Below, piece by piece: positions 38,276-48,569 of a stretch of 64,000 bases of DNA. The translations under genes and the position numbers were made by a program. The stretch is from an uncultured Devosia sp. (GTDB lineage: Bacteria > Pseudomonadota > Alphaproteobacteria > Rhizobiales > Devosiaceae). A model generated the notes under the pieces. That model searched no databases, had not been told where the DNA came from, and saw only the letters and a program-made list of their open reading frames with translations. The stretch's first letter is position 1. Each line of letters opens with the position of its first letter. The stretch covers positions 1 through 64,000 of the forward strand of contig NZ_CAJXJS010000006.1 of assembly GCF_913055165.1 (NCBI RefSeq). The letters run 5' to 3'.

Positions 38276-39244
38276 ATGCCGCAGCAAAACTCCGCCCGGT
38301 TCTCGGGCGACTTCCCCCCGTTCCAGCAGCGCCATCTGATTTCCATTGCTGATCTCCAGCAGCACGAAATCGTCGATCTTCTCGACCGCGCCGAACGGAT
38401 GATCGAGATCTCCCGCCAGGAGCGCAAGTCGCTCCCCACGCTCTCTGGCAAAACCCAGATCAATCTCTTCTTCGAGCCCTCGACCCGCACCCAGTCTTCC
38501 TTCGAGATTGCCGGCAAGCGGCTGGGCGCACTCGTGGTCAACATGTCGGTCAAGACATCGTCTGTCTCCAAGGGCGAAACCCTGATCGACACTGCCGCCA
38601 CGCTCAACGCCATGCGTCCCGACGTGCTCGTGGTTCGCCACTCTGCGGCCGGCGCAGTGGAATTGCTGAGCCAGAAAGTCGGCTGCTCCGTTGTAAACGC
38701 AGGCGATGGCGCCCATGAGCACCCGACCCAGGCTTTGCTCGACGCCCTGACGATCCGTAACCACAAGGGTACGCTCGCCGGCCTCACGGTTGCCATCTGC
38801 GGAGACATTGCCAATTCGCGCGTGGCCCGGTCCAATCTCCTGCTGCTGGGTGCGCTCAATGTCCGCACCCGCGTCATCGCCCCCCGCACCCTGCTGCCAC
38901 CGGGCATAGAGAACCTGGCCACCGAGGTTTTCACCAACATGGAGGAAGGGCTTCGAGACGCCGATGTCGTCATGATGCTGCGCCTCCAGCACGAACGCGC
39001 CAATGGCAAGATGATCCCGTCGGTGCGGGAATATTATCGCTTCTACGGGCTCGACGAGGACAAGCTCCGGCACGCCAAGCCCGACGCTATCGTCATGCAT
39101 CCGGGCCCCATGAACCGCGGCGTTGAGATCGACCCCGCCATCGCCGACAGCGAGCGTTCGGTCATCACCGATCAAGTCGAAATGGGCGTTGCCGTCCGCA
39201 TGGCGGTTCTGGACGCTCTTCTGCCCGCGAGGAACACCCCATGA
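38276..39244 (+). CDS. pyrB: Aspartate carbamoyltransferase catalytic subunit
   Basis: 322 aa. Makes carbamoyl-aspartate for pyrimidine synthesis. Signature [20 protein letters not shown] binds carbamoyl phosphate; [30 protein letters not shown] and [12 protein letters not shown] are the other conserved blocks. No pyrI regulatory chain follows; instead pyrC' overlaps it (ATGA), the class A arrangement where a dihydroorotase-like chain is part of the holoenzyme. Confidence 0.97.
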   Translation: MPQQNSARFSGDFPPFQQRHLISIADLQQHEIVDLLDRAERMIEISRQERKSLPTLSGKTQINLFFEPSTRTQSSFEIAGKRLGALVVNMSVKTSSVSKGETLIDTAATLNAMRPDVLVVRHSAAGAVELLSQKVGCSVVNAGDGAHEHPTQALLDALTIRNHKGTLAGLTVAICGDIANSRVARSNLLLLGALNVRTRVIAPRTLLPPGIENLATEVFTNMEEGLRDADVVMMLRLQHERANGKMIPSVREYYRFYGLDEDKLRHAKPDAIVMHPGPMNRGVEIDPAIADSERSVITDQVEMGVAVRMAVLDALLPARNTP

Positions 39245-40539
39245 CCCGCCCTCTTGTCATCGACAATGCGCGGATCGTCGACCCCGCATCCAACACCGAT
39301 CAGCTGGGCGCCGTACTCATCGAAGATGGACGGATCAGCGATCTCGCCGTTGGCGGGCCTGCGGGTGTTCCTGATGATGCCGAAGTGATCAATGCCAATG
39401 GCCAGGTGCTGGCGCCCGGTCTGATCGATATGCGCGTTTTCGTAGGCGAACCAGGCAAGGAATATCGCGAGACATTGGCGTCCGCCGGTGCAGCAGCGGT
39501 GGCGGGCGGCGTGACCAGCTTTGTGATGATGCCCGAAACCACGCCGGCCGTGGACGATGGTGCGTTGGTCGATTTTCTGATCCGCCGCGCCGAAGCGCAG
39601 TCACCCGCCCGGATATTACCCGCTGCGGCCATCACCAAGGGCCTCGCAGGCAAGGAGATCACCGAGTTCGGCCTGCTCAAGGACGCCGGTGCGATTTGTC
39701 TCACTGATGGCGCCCAATCTATACAATCCTCGTCTCTTTTGCGCAGCGCCATGGGCTATGCCGCCAATTTCGACATGCCGTTCATCCATCACGTGTCGGA
39801 TGCTGCCCTGACAGGCGATGGCGTGATGAATGAAGGGCTGTTCGCCACGGTCCTTGGCCTCAGGGGCATCCCGCGCGAAGCCGAAACCATTCCCCTGGCC
39901 CGCGACCTGCAACTGGCCCAGCTGACCGGGGTGCGCTACCACGCCGCGCAGATCTCCACCGCCGGCTCGGCAGAGCTTGTGAAGACGGCAAAGTCCCGTA
40001 ACGAGAAGGTTACGGCCGGCATCTCGATCAACAATCTCTGCCTCAACGAGAATGACATCGGCCGCTATCGTACCTATTTCAAGCTGAACCCGCCCTTGCG
40101 GACGGAAGATGACCGCCAGGCCATGATTGCAGCCCTGCGCGAAGGCATTATCGACACGATCCATTCCGATCACGACCCGCAGGATACCGAGGTCAAGCGC
40201 CAGCCCTTCGCGGAAGCCTCCAATGGCGCAATCGGTCTTGAAACCCTTTTGGCAGCGGCCCTGCGCCTGGTGCATTCCGGTGACCTTGGCCTGATCACCG
40301 TCCTGCGCGCCATGACCAGCCGTCCTGCCGAAATTCTGGGGCTGGAAAGTGGCCGCATCAGTCGGGGAGCGCCGGCCGACCTCATCCTGGTTGATCCCGA
40401 ATATCCATGGCAGGTAACCGAAAAGAGTTTCCGTTCGCGCTCCCGCAACACCAGCTTTGAGGGCGCGCGGATGCAGGGCAAGGTCATGCGCACCATTATG
40501 GGCGGTCGGACTGTGTTCATCCACGAGGACATTGCGTGA
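39241..40539 (+). CDS. pyrC: Dihydroorotase-like protein, probably the non-catalytic PyrC'/PyrX chain
   Basis: 432 aa amidohydrolase fold, closely following dihydroorotases of the multifunctional type ([65 protein letters not shown]). The metal-binding HxH that should follow LID is RxF (Arg65, Phe67), and the later histidine of the 'CHVST' block is Gln (AAQIST), although IHSDHDP keeps an Asp. Loss of these ligands indicates an inactive chain that supports PyrB, as PyrC' does in Pseudomonas. An active dihydroorotase would then be encoded elsewhere. ATGA overlap with pyrB, GTGA overlap with the next gene. Confidence 0.85.
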   Translation: MTRPLVIDNARIVDPASNTDQLGAVLIEDGRISDLAVGGPAGVPDDAEVINANGQVLAPGLIDMRVFVGEPGKEYRETLASAGAAAVAGGVTSFVMMPETTPAVDDGALVDFLIRRAEAQSPARILPAAAITKGLAGKEITEFGLLKDAGAICLTDGAQSIQSSSLLRSAMGYAANFDMPFIHHVSDAALTGDGVMNEGLFATVLGLRGIPREAETIPLARDLQLAQLTGVRYHAAQISTAGSAELVKTAKSRNEKVTAGISINNLCLNENDIGRYRTYFKLNPPLRTEDDRQAMIAALREGIIDTIHSDHDPQDTEVKRQPFAEASNGAIGLETLLAAALRLVHSGDLGLITVLRAMTSRPAEILGLESGRISRGAPADLILVDPEYPWQVTEKSFRSRSRNTSFEGARMQGKVMRTIMGGRTVFIHEDIA

Positions 40540-41582
40540 CCATCCCCTTTTTCGATGGCCATAACGACACGCTTTTGCGACTTCTCGATCACCCGCGCAT
40601 CGACAAGCTCGACTTGTTCATTAAGGGGAGCCAGGAGGGACACCTGGACCTGCCGCGTGCCCGGCAGGCCGGCATGGTGGGCGGTTTTTTCGCCATTTTC
40701 CCGCCCCCACTCAAGACAACCCCCGCCGCCATTGCCGCAGCGCCGGACTACACCAGGGGCAACCTCCCGCCTGAGCTCGCTCAGTCCAATGCACTGCAGT
40801 CGACCAACGCCATGGCGGCCCTGCTGCTGCAGCTCGAACGTGCTAAAGTCCTGAATATCTGCCGGTCTGCCGCGGAAATCCGGTCGACCATCAAGTCGAG
40901 CCGTCTCGCCGCTCTGTTCCACATCGAAGGCGCCGAGGCCATCGACACCGACTTCAGGACTTTTGAGGTTCTATACGCGGCCGGCCTCAGATCCATCGGC
41001 ATCACCTGGAGCCGCGCCAACGCATTCGGCACGGGTGTACCGTTCCGCTTCCCCGCCGATCCCGATATTGGTCCTGGCCTCACCGATGCCGGCAGGCAGC
41101 TGGTGCGCCTGTGCGATGAACGCGGCGTCCTTGTCGACCTGAGTCACCTCAACGCGGCAGGCTTTCGAGACGTCGCCGCAATCTCGACCAAACCGCTGGT
41201 CGCCACCCATTCCAACGTGCACGCCGTCTGCCCCAGCACCCGCAACCTTCTCGACTGGCAATTGTCGGCCATCCGCGAAAGCAAGGGGGTAGTCGGGCTC
41301 AACTATGCCACTGGCTTCCTGCGGCCCGATGGGCGGTTCGATGCCGATACACCCCTCGAGCTGATGGTCCGCCATGTTGACGCACTCGTCGAGGCCGTCG
41401 GTGAGGACGGCGTGGCCCTAGGCTCGGATTTCGACGGCGCCATGATCCCGGTAGAAATCGGCGACGTTACCGGTGTGCCCAAGCTCCTCCAGGCCCTGCT
41501 CGACAAGGGCTATGGCGAGCCTCTGGTCCGCAAGATCGCGCTGGAAAACTGGCTCGGCGTCATCGAACGAACCATCGGCTAG
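40536..41582 (+). CDS. Membrane dipeptidase (peptidase M19 family)
   Basis: 348 aa, GTG start overlapping the pyrC stop. Zn ligands of the renal-dipeptidase family are visible: FFDGHNDTLLRL (His-x-Asp), ALFHIEGAEAI (bridging Glu), LVDLSHLNAAGF (His) and VATHSNVHAV (His). VALGSDFDGAMIP is the conserved Asp block. No signal peptide, so a cytoplasmic enzyme cleaving dipeptides, possibly D-amino-acid-containing. Third gene of the pyrB-pyrC' operon. Confidence 0.92.
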   Translation: MTIPFFDGHNDTLLRLLDHPRIDKLDLFIKGSQEGHLDLPRARQAGMVGGFFAIFPPPLKTTPAAIAAAPDYTRGNLPPELAQSNALQSTNAMAALLLQLERAKVLNICRSAAEIRSTIKSSRLAALFHIEGAEAIDTDFRTFEVLYAAGLRSIGITWSRANAFGTGVPFRFPADPDIGPGLTDAGRQLVRLCDERGVLVDLSHLNAAGFRDVAAISTKPLVATHSNVHAVCPSTRNLLDWQLSAIRESKGVVGLNYATGFLRPDGRFDADTPLELMVRHVDALVEAVGEDGVALGSDFDGAMIPVEIGDVTGVPKLLQALLDKGYGEPLVRKIALENWLGVIERTIG

Positions 41583-41638
41583 CCGCAGCCAAGCCTGGGT
41601 TGCTGCAGCACAAATTCCCTAAGAAGAGTCAGAGAGCC

Positions 41639-44242
41639 TTAGAACGGCACGTCTTCGGACTTGGTCGCTTTCTTCGCCGGAGCCTTTTTGGCCGTTGCCT
41701 TTTTGGCAGCCGGTTTCTTTGCCGCGGCTTTCTTGACCGGCGCCTTCTTCTTTCCGCCGGTTGCTTCGGCGCGCGCTGCAATCAGGGCGATCGCCTGTTC
41801 CAGCGTCACATCTTCCGGCTTCAGATCCTTCGGCAATGTCGCGTTGACCTTGCCCTGGTTGACATAGGGTCCGTAGCGGCCGGAACGCACGGTTATCGGT
41901 CCGCCGTCATGCTCGAACGTCTGAATAGCGGCCACCGCCGCGCCACGTCCCCCACGACCGCCACCGGCCGCCTTCTGCGCGATAAGGTCGACGGCGCGGT
42001 TGAGACCAACGGTGAACACCTCTTCCACATCCGGAAGATTGGCATATTTGCCGTCATGCAGCAGGAACGGACCATAACGCCCGATGCCTGCCGAAATGGG
42101 CAGACCGGTTTCTGGATGCAGCCCCACCTCGCGCGGCAATGACAACAGTTGCAGCGCCTTTTCCAAGGTCAGGCTGGCGGCTTCCCAGCCCTTGGGCAGC
42201 GACGACCGCTTGGGTTCCTTGCCGTCACCCAATTGCACATAAGGCCCGAAACGGCCGGATTTGAGGAAAACTTCTTCGCCGCTTTCCGGATCCGTGCCGA
42301 GCACGCCATCGCCCGCCGCCGCCTCCGACGATTGGCCCGTGGCCGCGTCCGAAAGCTGCATCGTATGCTTGCACTCGGGATAGTTCGAGCAACCAATGAA
42401 TGCACCGAACTTGCCAAGTTTCAGCGACAGCGTACCTGTGCCGCAAGTCGGGCACTTGCGTGGATCGGTTCCGTCTTCGCGCGCGGGGAAGATGTGGTCG
42501 GCCAGCATGTCGTTGAGGGCATCGAGCACCTCAGAGACGCGCAAATCCTTGATCTCCTCGGTCGCAACCGTGAAGTCCCGCCAGAAATCGCGTAGCAGAA
42601 CCTTGTAGTCAAGTTCGCCAGCCGAAACCTGATCGAGCTGCTCTTCCAGATGTGCCGTGAAGCCATATTCGACATAGCGCGAAAAGAAGCTCTCGAGGAA
42701 CGAGGTCACGATGCGTCCGCGATCCTCTGGATGCAGCGCCCTGCCCTCAAGCTTCACATAATTGCGGTCCTTCAGCGTCGCCAGCGTCGCCGCATAGGTG
42801 GACGGGCGGCCGATGCCGAGCTCTTCCATCTTCTTGATCAGGCTCGCCTCGGTATAACGCGCCGGTGGCTGCGTGAAATGCTGCTCGATCTCGACCTTTT
42901 CCAGCTTCGGTTTGTCGCCGACAGTCAGGGGCGGCAGCTCACGACCATCCTCGTCGTCCTCATCGCCATCGGTCTTGGCCTCAACACCATAAAGCGTGAG
43001 AAAACCCGGGAAGGTCACGACTGAGCCCGTTGCCCGCAGCGTCACCGCGCGGCCCGGCACGTTGACGGCGATATCGACACTTGTGCGGTCTATCTCTGCC
43101 GAGGCCATCTGGCTGGCGAGGGTACGCTTCCATATCAGCCCATAGAGCTTGGCCTGATCCGCATCAAGACTGAGGCTTTCCGGCCGCTTGAACATGTCTG
43201 TCGGGCGGATCGCTTCGTGCGCTTCCTGCGCATTTTTGGCTTTGGTCTGATAGATCCGTGCCTTTTCCGGCAGGTACTTCTCGCCGAAATATTTCCCGAT
43301 CACCGAGCGGGCCATGGCGATACCCTCGGGCGCCATTTGAACCGCATCGGTTCGCATATAGGTGATTAGCCCATCCTCGTAGAGACGCTGGGCGATCTGC
43401 ATGGTTCGGCTGGGCGATAGGCCCAGGCGCGAAGACGCATCCTGCTGCAGGCTCGAAGTCGTGAAAGGCGCATAGGGGTTGCGCTTGGTCGGCTTCTTTT
43501 CGACATTGGCGACATTGAACTGTCCGCCCTCGATCAGCGCCTTGAGCGCTTGGGCATCCTCGCCAGTCTTGATATCCAGCTTGTCGGTCTTCTTGCCGTC
43601 CACGGCAAACAGGCGCGCCAGGAAGCTCTTGCCGCCTTGCGCCAGCTGCGCCTCGACCGACCAGTATTCGTCGGGCCGGAATTTTTCGATTTCGCGTTCG
43701 CGATCCGAAACCAGCCGCAGCGCCACGGACTGAACACGACCAGCCGAGCGAGAGCCAGGCAACTTGCGCCACAGAATGGGGGACAGAGTGAAGCCGACGA
43801 GATAGTCGAGCGCCCGGCGTGCCAGATAGGCGTCCACCAGGGGCATGTCGATGTCACGCGGCCTGGCCATGGCCGCCGTCACAGCGTCCTTGGTAATGGC
43901 GTTGAACACCACGCGCTGCACCGAAGTATCCTTCTTCAGCGCCTTTTTGGCCCTGAGCACGTCCAGGATATGCCAGGAAATCGCCTCGCCCTCGCGATCC
44001 GGGTCGGTCGCCAGGATAAGGCCATCCGCCCCCTTCAGGGCCGTGGCTATGTCGGAGATGCGCTTTTTTGCCGCCGTATCGACTTCCCAGGACATGGCGA
44101 AATCTTCGTCCGGCCGCACCGAACCGTCCTTGGCCGGCAGGTCGCGGACATGGCCGAAACTGGCCAGGACCTCATAGTCCTTGCCCAGATATTTGTTGAT
44201 TGTCTTGGCCTTGGCCGGACTTTCAACGACGACGACCTTCAT
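41639..44242 (-). CDS. topA: DNA topoisomerase I
   Basis: 867 aa type IA enzyme that relaxes negative supercoils. Toprim domain: MKVVVVESPAKAKTINKYLG with the catalytic Glu and ATDPDREGEAISWH with the acidic triad. The active-site tyrosine is in LITYMRTDAVQM. One clear C4 zinc ribbon (CPTCGTGTLSLKLGKFGAFIGCSNYPEC) is followed by repeats of the topo C-terminal type without cysteines (KSGRFGPYVQLGDG, ISAGIGRYGPFLLHDG, TVRSGRYGPYVNQG). The last 40 residues are a Lys/Ala tail (KKAPVKKAAAKKPAAKKATA), a non-specific DNA anchor. Divergent from the aldo/keto reductase. Confidence 0.97.
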   Translation of the reverse strand: MKVVVVESPAKAKTINKYLGKDYEVLASFGHVRDLPAKDGSVRPDEDFAMSWEVDTAAKKRISDIATALKGADGLILATDPDREGEAISWHILDVLRAKKALKKDTSVQRVVFNAITKDAVTAAMARPRDIDMPLVDAYLARRALDYLVGFTLSPILWRKLPGSRSAGRVQSVALRLVSDREREIEKFRPDEYWSVEAQLAQGGKSFLARLFAVDGKKTDKLDIKTGEDAQALKALIEGGQFNVANVEKKPTKRNPYAPFTTSSLQQDASSRLGLSPSRTMQIAQRLYEDGLITYMRTDAVQMAPEGIAMARSVIGKYFGEKYLPEKARIYQTKAKNAQEAHEAIRPTDMFKRPESLSLDADQAKLYGLIWKRTLASQMASAEIDRTSVDIAVNVPGRAVTLRATGSVVTFPGFLTLYGVEAKTDGDEDDEDGRELPPLTVGDKPKLEKVEIEQHFTQPPARYTEASLIKKMEELGIGRPSTYAATLATLKDRNYVKLEGRALHPEDRGRIVTSFLESFFSRYVEYGFTAHLEEQLDQVSAGELDYKVLLRDFWRDFTVATEEIKDLRVSEVLDALNDMLADHIFPAREDGTDPRKCPTCGTGTLSLKLGKFGAFIGCSNYPECKHTMQLSDAATGQSSEAAAGDGVLGTDPESGEEVFLKSGRFGPYVQLGDGKEPKRSSLPKGWEAASLTLEKALQLLSLPREVGLHPETGLPISAGIGRYGPFLLHDGKYANLPDVEEVFTVGLNRAVDLIAQKAAGGGRGGRGAAVAAIQTFEHDGGPITVRSGRYGPYVNQGKVNATLPKDLKPEDVTLEQAIALIAARAEATGGKKKAPVKKAAAKKPAAKKATAKKAPAKKATKSEDVPF

Positions 44243-44500
44243 GGATCTTGGTTCCGCAACTGCTGCTCAAAGAGCGCGCAACATGGTGAAGCCCGTAGCC
44301 GGTGTCAACGGGGAGACCGGACGGTGGCGTTTTCACTTCATCGGCATTTGCCGATAGAGGGCTTGCGCGCGGCCTTCCATACATGCTCAGATGATGCAGC
44401 GCGTCCTGCGCCCCGGTTCAATACCATCATGCCTGATCGAGCCGCGTTTGCCTGTGCAACGATGCGCAATTGCGGCCGGGTCAATCGAGGAGGAAATCCA

Positions 44501-45526
44501 ATGCAATATCGCAACCTGGGCAATAGCGGTGCCGTCGTGTCCCATCTGTGCCTCGGCACAATGACCTTCGGCGCAGAGTCCGACGAGGCGACCTCTCATG
44601 CGCTCATGGATGCCTATGTCGACGCCGGAGGCAATTTCCTCGACACTGCGGACGTTTACTCTGCAGGCGTATCCGAGGAGATTGTCGGCCGCTGGCTCAA
44701 GACCAAAAAACTGCGGGACCTGGTTATCGCCACAAAAGGCCGCTTTCCCATGGGGGATGGGCCCAATCACATCGGCCTTTCGCGCAAGCACCTGTCCGAA
44801 GCACTTGAAGCCTCGCTGCGCCGCCTTGGCGTGGAGCAGATCGACCTCTATCAGATGCACGCCTTCGATGCGCTGACGCCGATCGAGGAAACGCTGCGTT
44901 TCCTCGACGACGCGACCAGCTCGGGCAAGATCGCCTATTACGGCTTTTCCAACTTCCTTGGTTGGCAGCTCACCAAGGCCGTCTGGATCGCCAGGATGCA
45001 GGGCTTTGCCCCTCCGGTAACCTTGCAACCACAGTACAATCTGCTTGTCCGCGACATTGAGCACGAAATCGTTCCGGCCTGCCAGGACGCCAATATGGGC
45101 CTCTTGCCCTGGTCGCCGCTGGGGGGCGGCTGGCTCTCGGGCAAATACAAGCGCGACCAGATACCCACCGGGGCCAGCCGCCTTGGCGAAAATCCCAAGC
45201 GTGGCATGGAAGCCTATGAAGCGCGCAATGCGAAATCCAGCACTTGGGACATCATTGGTGCGGTTGAAGATATCGCGAAATCCCGCGGCATCAGCATGGC
45301 ACAGGTCGCACTGGCCTGGACGTCCGCACAGCCGGCTGTAACCTCCGTGATCCTGGGTGTCCGTACGTCCGAACAGCTCAAGGACAATCTCGGTGCCGCC
45401 AGCCTCGTCCTCAGCACCGAGGAACTGCAGCGGCTCGATGCCGTCAGCAAGCCCGAAATGGACGACTACCCCTATGGCACCGGCGGCATCGGCCAGCGTC
45501 ACCGCAGGATCGAAGGCGGCCGCTAG
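44501..45526 (+). CDS. Aldo/keto reductase
   Basis: 341 aa from ATG 44501, preceded by GAGGAGGAAA, a near-perfect ribosome site; the 658-aa track ORF begins inside antisense topA and is not real. Catalytic tetrad of the AKR family: Asp and Tyr in DTADVYSAG, Lys in VIATKGRF, His in YQMHAFD. NADPH-binding region near the C-terminus SVILGVRTSEQLKDNL. Reduces aldehydes or ketones; substrate unknown. The 258-base gap to topA holds no other gene that I can see. Confidence 0.92.
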   Translation: MQYRNLGNSGAVVSHLCLGTMTFGAESDEATSHALMDAYVDAGGNFLDTADVYSAGVSEEIVGRWLKTKKLRDLVIATKGRFPMGDGPNHIGLSRKHLSEALEASLRRLGVEQIDLYQMHAFDALTPIEETLRFLDDATSSGKIAYYGFSNFLGWQLTKAVWIARMQGFAPPVTLQPQYNLLVRDIEHEIVPACQDANMGLLPWSPLGGGWLSGKYKRDQIPTGASRLGENPKRGMEAYEARNAKSSTWDIIGAVEDIAKSRGISMAQVALAWTSAQPAVTSVILGVRTSEQLKDNLGAASLVLSTEELQRLDAVSKPEMDDYPYGTGGIGQRHRRIEGGR

Positions 45527-45592
45527 CCAAATCCCGGTCTCGCTGGCAATCGCAGCGGGACCGCATTCACACTTGCCCACGACCCGGCAGAA

Positions 45593-46630
45593 ATGGTGTC
45601 TATGGGCGCAATGACCGACCTCACCGCCTCGCTGATTCCCGATTTCGACCTTGCCTCCCGCAACACGCTGGCGTTGCAGGCACGATCCCGCTTTGGGTTC
45701 GTCCTTGAGGACGCAGATCAGCTCCCTGCCCTGTTCGACTATGCCAGCAGCGAAGCGCTCGCAGTTCGCCTGCTGGGCGGCGGCAGCAATGTCGTTCTGG
45801 CGCCAGGGTTTGATGGTATCACCGCGCTGATTGCCTCCCGCGGCCGCAGGATTGTCGACGAGACCGCCACCCATACCCTTGTCGAAGCCGCCGCCGGCGA
45901 GAACTGGCATGACCTCGTCGCCTGGACAGTTGAACAGGGGCTGGGTGGTCTTGAAAATCTTGCCCTGATCCCCGGCACGACCGGCGCCGCCCCGGTACAG
46001 AATATTGGCGCCTACGGATCCGAGCTGGCCAACAGCTTCCACTCCCTGGACGCTTTTGACCGGCGGACCGGCAAGATGACCGTTTTTGGTCTCCAAGCGT
46101 GCGCCTTCGCCTATCGCGATAGCGTCTTCAAGCACGAGCCTGATCGCTATGTGGTCACCAAGATCCGGCTGGCGCTGCCCAAGGCTTGGCGGCCCAATCT
46201 GGGTTTTGCCGGCCTGGCGGAGTTATCCGGTGCAGGCGATCTCTCACCACGCGTCGTCATGGAGCGGGTGATCGCCCTGCGCACCAGCAAGTTACCGGAC
46301 TGGCGTGTGACCCCCAATGCCGGTTCCTTCTTCCACAATCCGGTCGTGGCCGCGGACATCGCGGCGCAAATCCTGGAAGAGGACACCTCCGCCCCCAGCT
46401 ATCCCCAAGCCGACGGTCGGACCAAGCTGTCTGCCGGTTGGCTCATCGAAAAAAGCGGCCTCAAGGGATACAGAATGGGCCCGGTCGGCGTATCGGAACG
46501 CCACGCCCTGGTTCTGGTCAATTACGGTGGGGCCCAACAGTCGCACATTGCCGCGCTTGCCAGCCATATCAGGCAAACCGTTCAATCCCGTTTCGGTATC
46601 ATCCTGACCCCTGAACCGATCTTCTGCTGA
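45593..46630 (+). CDS. murB: UDP-N-acetylenolpyruvoylglucosamine reductase, E. coli-type (type I) MurB
   Basis: 345 aa FAD enzyme reducing UDP-GlcNAc-enolpyruvate to UDP-MurNAc. FAD site RLLGGGSNVVLAP, LALIPGTTGAAPVQNIGAYGSEL, FAYRDSVFKHEPDRYVV, and VTPNAGSFFHNPVV with the catalytic serine. The GSFF form and the YRDSxFK block are type I features, as in E. coli; alphaproteobacterial cell-wall clusters normally encode type II MurB. Its location outside a division/cell-wall cluster suggests an additional or acquired copy. Starts at codons 4 or 7 (ATG 45602, 45611) are possible. Convergent with dprA. Confidence 0.9.
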   Translation: MVSMGAMTDLTASLIPDFDLASRNTLALQARSRFGFVLEDADQLPALFDYASSEALAVRLLGGGSNVVLAPGFDGITALIASRGRRIVDETATHTLVEAAAGENWHDLVAWTVEQGLGGLENLALIPGTTGAAPVQNIGAYGSELANSFHSLDAFDRRTGKMTVFGLQACAFAYRDSVFKHEPDRYVVTKIRLALPKAWRPNLGFAGLAELSGAGDLSPRVVMERVIALRTSKLPDWRVTPNAGSFFHNPVVAADIAAQILEEDTSAPSYPQADGRTKLSAGWLIEKSGLKGYRMGPVGVSERHALVLVNYGGAQQSHIAALASHIRQTVQSRFGIILTPEPIFC

Positions 46631-46675
46631 GAGCAGACGGCCCCGGGCGCACGGGATCGACCGGCCAAACGGCTC

Positions 46676-47806
46676 TCAATCGTGGCGAAGCGCCACCAAC
46701 TGCCCGCTCGACCATTCGACCTTCCCGCCGATGTCGAGCTCGAGCAACAGGATCTGCATCACATGGGGCGCTATGCCGGTCTGGACGATCAGCTCGTCTA
46801 CTTCGATGGGTGTGGAACTCAGCGCATTGAGTAGGCGCGCCCGCTCATCCGCTACAGGCTCGCTGTCCACTGAATCATCTGCAGGAGGCTCCCATTCCGG
46901 ATCGAACAAGACATGCCGGGCCGGATCGGCGCTGCTCACCACCTCAATGATATCGGCAGCATTGGTAACCAGCCGGCCCCCCTGCTGGATCAGTAAGTTT
47001 CCGCCCTCGGCGCGCGGATCGAGCGGCGAGCCGGGAACCGCGAACACGTCCCGGTTCTGTTCGAGGGCGAGCCTGGCGGTGATCAGCGAACCGGATCGCT
47101 TTGCCGCCTCCACGACCACCACACCCAGCGACAGGCCAGACACCAGCCGGTTGCGCCTGGGAAAGTCACGCGCTCGTGGCTCCCAGCCCAGGGGCATCTC
47201 CGTCAACAAGGCGCCGCCATTGTCGAGAATGTCATGCGCCAGTGGAATGTTCTCATTGGGGTAGATGCAGTCGAAGCCCCCCGCCAGCACCGCTATGGTG
47301 CCCGTTGGCAGGCTCGCGCGATGCGCGGCAGTGTCGATCCCCCGGGCCAGTCCGGAAACCACCGTAAACCCTGCCGCACCTAAATCTGCGGCAAGCATGC
47401 GGGTCATTTTCACCCCAGCCGTGGAAGCGTTACGCGCGCCCACAATGCCCACCGTCCGGTGCCAGTCCAGCCCCTCGCCACCGGCCAGGCTGATCAAGGG
47501 TGGTGCCCCTGGAATCAACCCCAAATGCCGGGGATATGCAGGTTCGCCCTGGGCCACCAATCGCGCCCCATAGCGTGCAAGACCGGCAATTTCGTCTTCA
47601 GCGCGAGCCTGACTGATCGCTGTCATCGGACGCCCGGCCTTGGCGCTGAGGGCAGGCAAAGCCTCCAGCGCGGCTTCAGCCGAACCGAAACGTTTAAGCA
47701 GCTGCCGGAACGTGACAGGCCCGATATTGTCGGTGCGGATCAGCCGAAGCCAGGCGATGCGTTGGGCGGGCGTCAGTTCGGTTGTCATGCCCGCCGCCTG
47801 CATCAT
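46676..47806 (-). CDS. dprA: DNA-processing protein DprA/Smf
   Basis: 376 aa. N-terminal SAM-like helical region ([21 protein letters not shown]), central Rossmann-like DprA domain ([62 protein letters not shown]), and a C-terminal winged helix ([22 protein letters not shown]). Loads RecA on incoming single strands during transformation. The start overlaps the plsY stop by 4 bases. A 7-base inverted repeat TGAGAGC/GCTCTCA spans the murB and dprA stop codons. Confidence 0.95.
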   Translation of the reverse strand: MMQAAGMTTELTPAQRIAWLRLIRTDNIGPVTFRQLLKRFGSAEAALEALPALSAKAGRPMTAISQARAEDEIAGLARYGARLVAQGEPAYPRHLGLIPGAPPLISLAGGEGLDWHRTVGIVGARNASTAGVKMTRMLAADLGAAGFTVVSGLARGIDTAAHRASLPTGTIAVLAGGFDCIYPNENIPLAHDILDNGGALLTEMPLGWEPRARDFPRRNRLVSGLSLGVVVVEAAKRSGSLITARLALEQNRDVFAVPGSPLDPRAEGGNLLIQQGGRLVTNAADIIEVVSSADPARHVLFDPEWEPPADDSVDSEPVADERARLLNALSSTPIEVDELIVQTGIAPHVMQILLLELDIGGKVEWSSGQLVALRHD

Positions 47807-48417
47807 CCGGCCTTCTTGCCGGCGCCGATGGTGGGTTCGGTTCCCTTGAGAAGTCGGCCAATATTCTCCCGGTGCTGGAAGAACAACAGCAGCGCCAATC
47901 CACTCACGACCAGTGCGAGGCGCTCACCGCTGAAGACATAAGCGAAGATTGGGGCGGTCGCGGCGGCCGTCAGCGCCGCAAGGGACGAGATATTGCGGGT
48001 GAAGGCTATCAGCAGCCACACGCCGCAGAAAATCAGCCCGGCCGGCCAGGACAAGGCCAGTAGCGAGCCGATCATCACGGCAACACCTTTGCCACCCTTG
48101 AAACCGAGCCAGGCAGGAAAGCAGTGTCCAAGAAACGCCCCCAAAGCCGCGACCCGCGCGGCATCCTCACCCCAGAAGTAACGGGCGATGAGGATGGGCG
48201 CCACTGCCTTGAGCGCATCCAGCACCAGCGTCGCGGCGGCCACAGGTCTGTTGCCCGTGCGCAGCACATTGGTGGCGCCGATATTGCCCGAACCGATGGA
48301 ACGGATGTCGCCAAGGCCGGCCGCCCGGGTCAGGATCAGACCGAACGGAATCGATCCGGATAGATAGCCGATGACAGCGGCAAAGATGATCGGAAGAATT
48401 TCGGCGGGCACGAACAA
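47803..48417 (-). CDS. plsY: Glycerol-3-phosphate acyltransferase PlsY
   Basis: 204 aa integral membrane enzyme using acyl-phosphate to acylate glycerol-3-phosphate. Conserved loops: [55 protein letters not shown] and the C-terminal [13 protein letters not shown]. Five hydrophobic segments. Start is TTG at 48417 with AAGGAGGGG six bases upstream; a GTG two codons later is an alternative. The plsY-dprA pair is the standard rhizobial order, usually followed by topA, which here lies 2.4 kb away beyond two inserted genes. Confidence 0.95.
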   Translation of the reverse strand: MFVPAEILPIIFAAVIGYLSGSIPFGLILTRAAGLGDIRSIGSGNIGATNVLRTGNRPVAAATLVLDALKAVAPILIARYFWGEDAARVAALGAFLGHCFPAWLGFKGGKGVAVMIGSLLALSWPAGLIFCGVWLLIAFTRNISSLAALTAAATAPIFAYVFSGERLALVVSGLALLLFFQHRENIGRLLKGTEPTIGAGKKAG

Positions 48418-48569
48418 TCCCCTCCTTGTGACGTTCCTGCAAGGTCTAGCCTTTCGGCGCCCATCGTCACAAGAGGGACGCGCCGTTTGCGCACCATCGC
48501 CCTTATCCTCAGGTTTGGCAAAGCCGCCCCGATCCCCTACATAGAGGGCAATTCTCCAGAACAGTATTC

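Noticed and set aside
41650-41760. Lys/Ala repeat (GCC TTT TTG-like) as a possible microsatellite
   Set aside because: Encodes the basic C-terminal tail of TopA, a common feature of the family.
42100-42460. Repeated glycine-rich blocks in TopA as possible tandem DNA repeats
   Set aside because: They are the normal topoisomerase C-terminal repeats at protein level; DNA identity is low.
43550-44500. N-terminal 317 codons of the 658-aa ORF
   Set aside because: Antisense to topA; the real aldo/keto reductase starts at ATG 44501 with a near-perfect ribosome site.
44387-46135. 582-aa minus-strand ORF
   Set aside because: Antisense to the aldo/keto reductase and murB.
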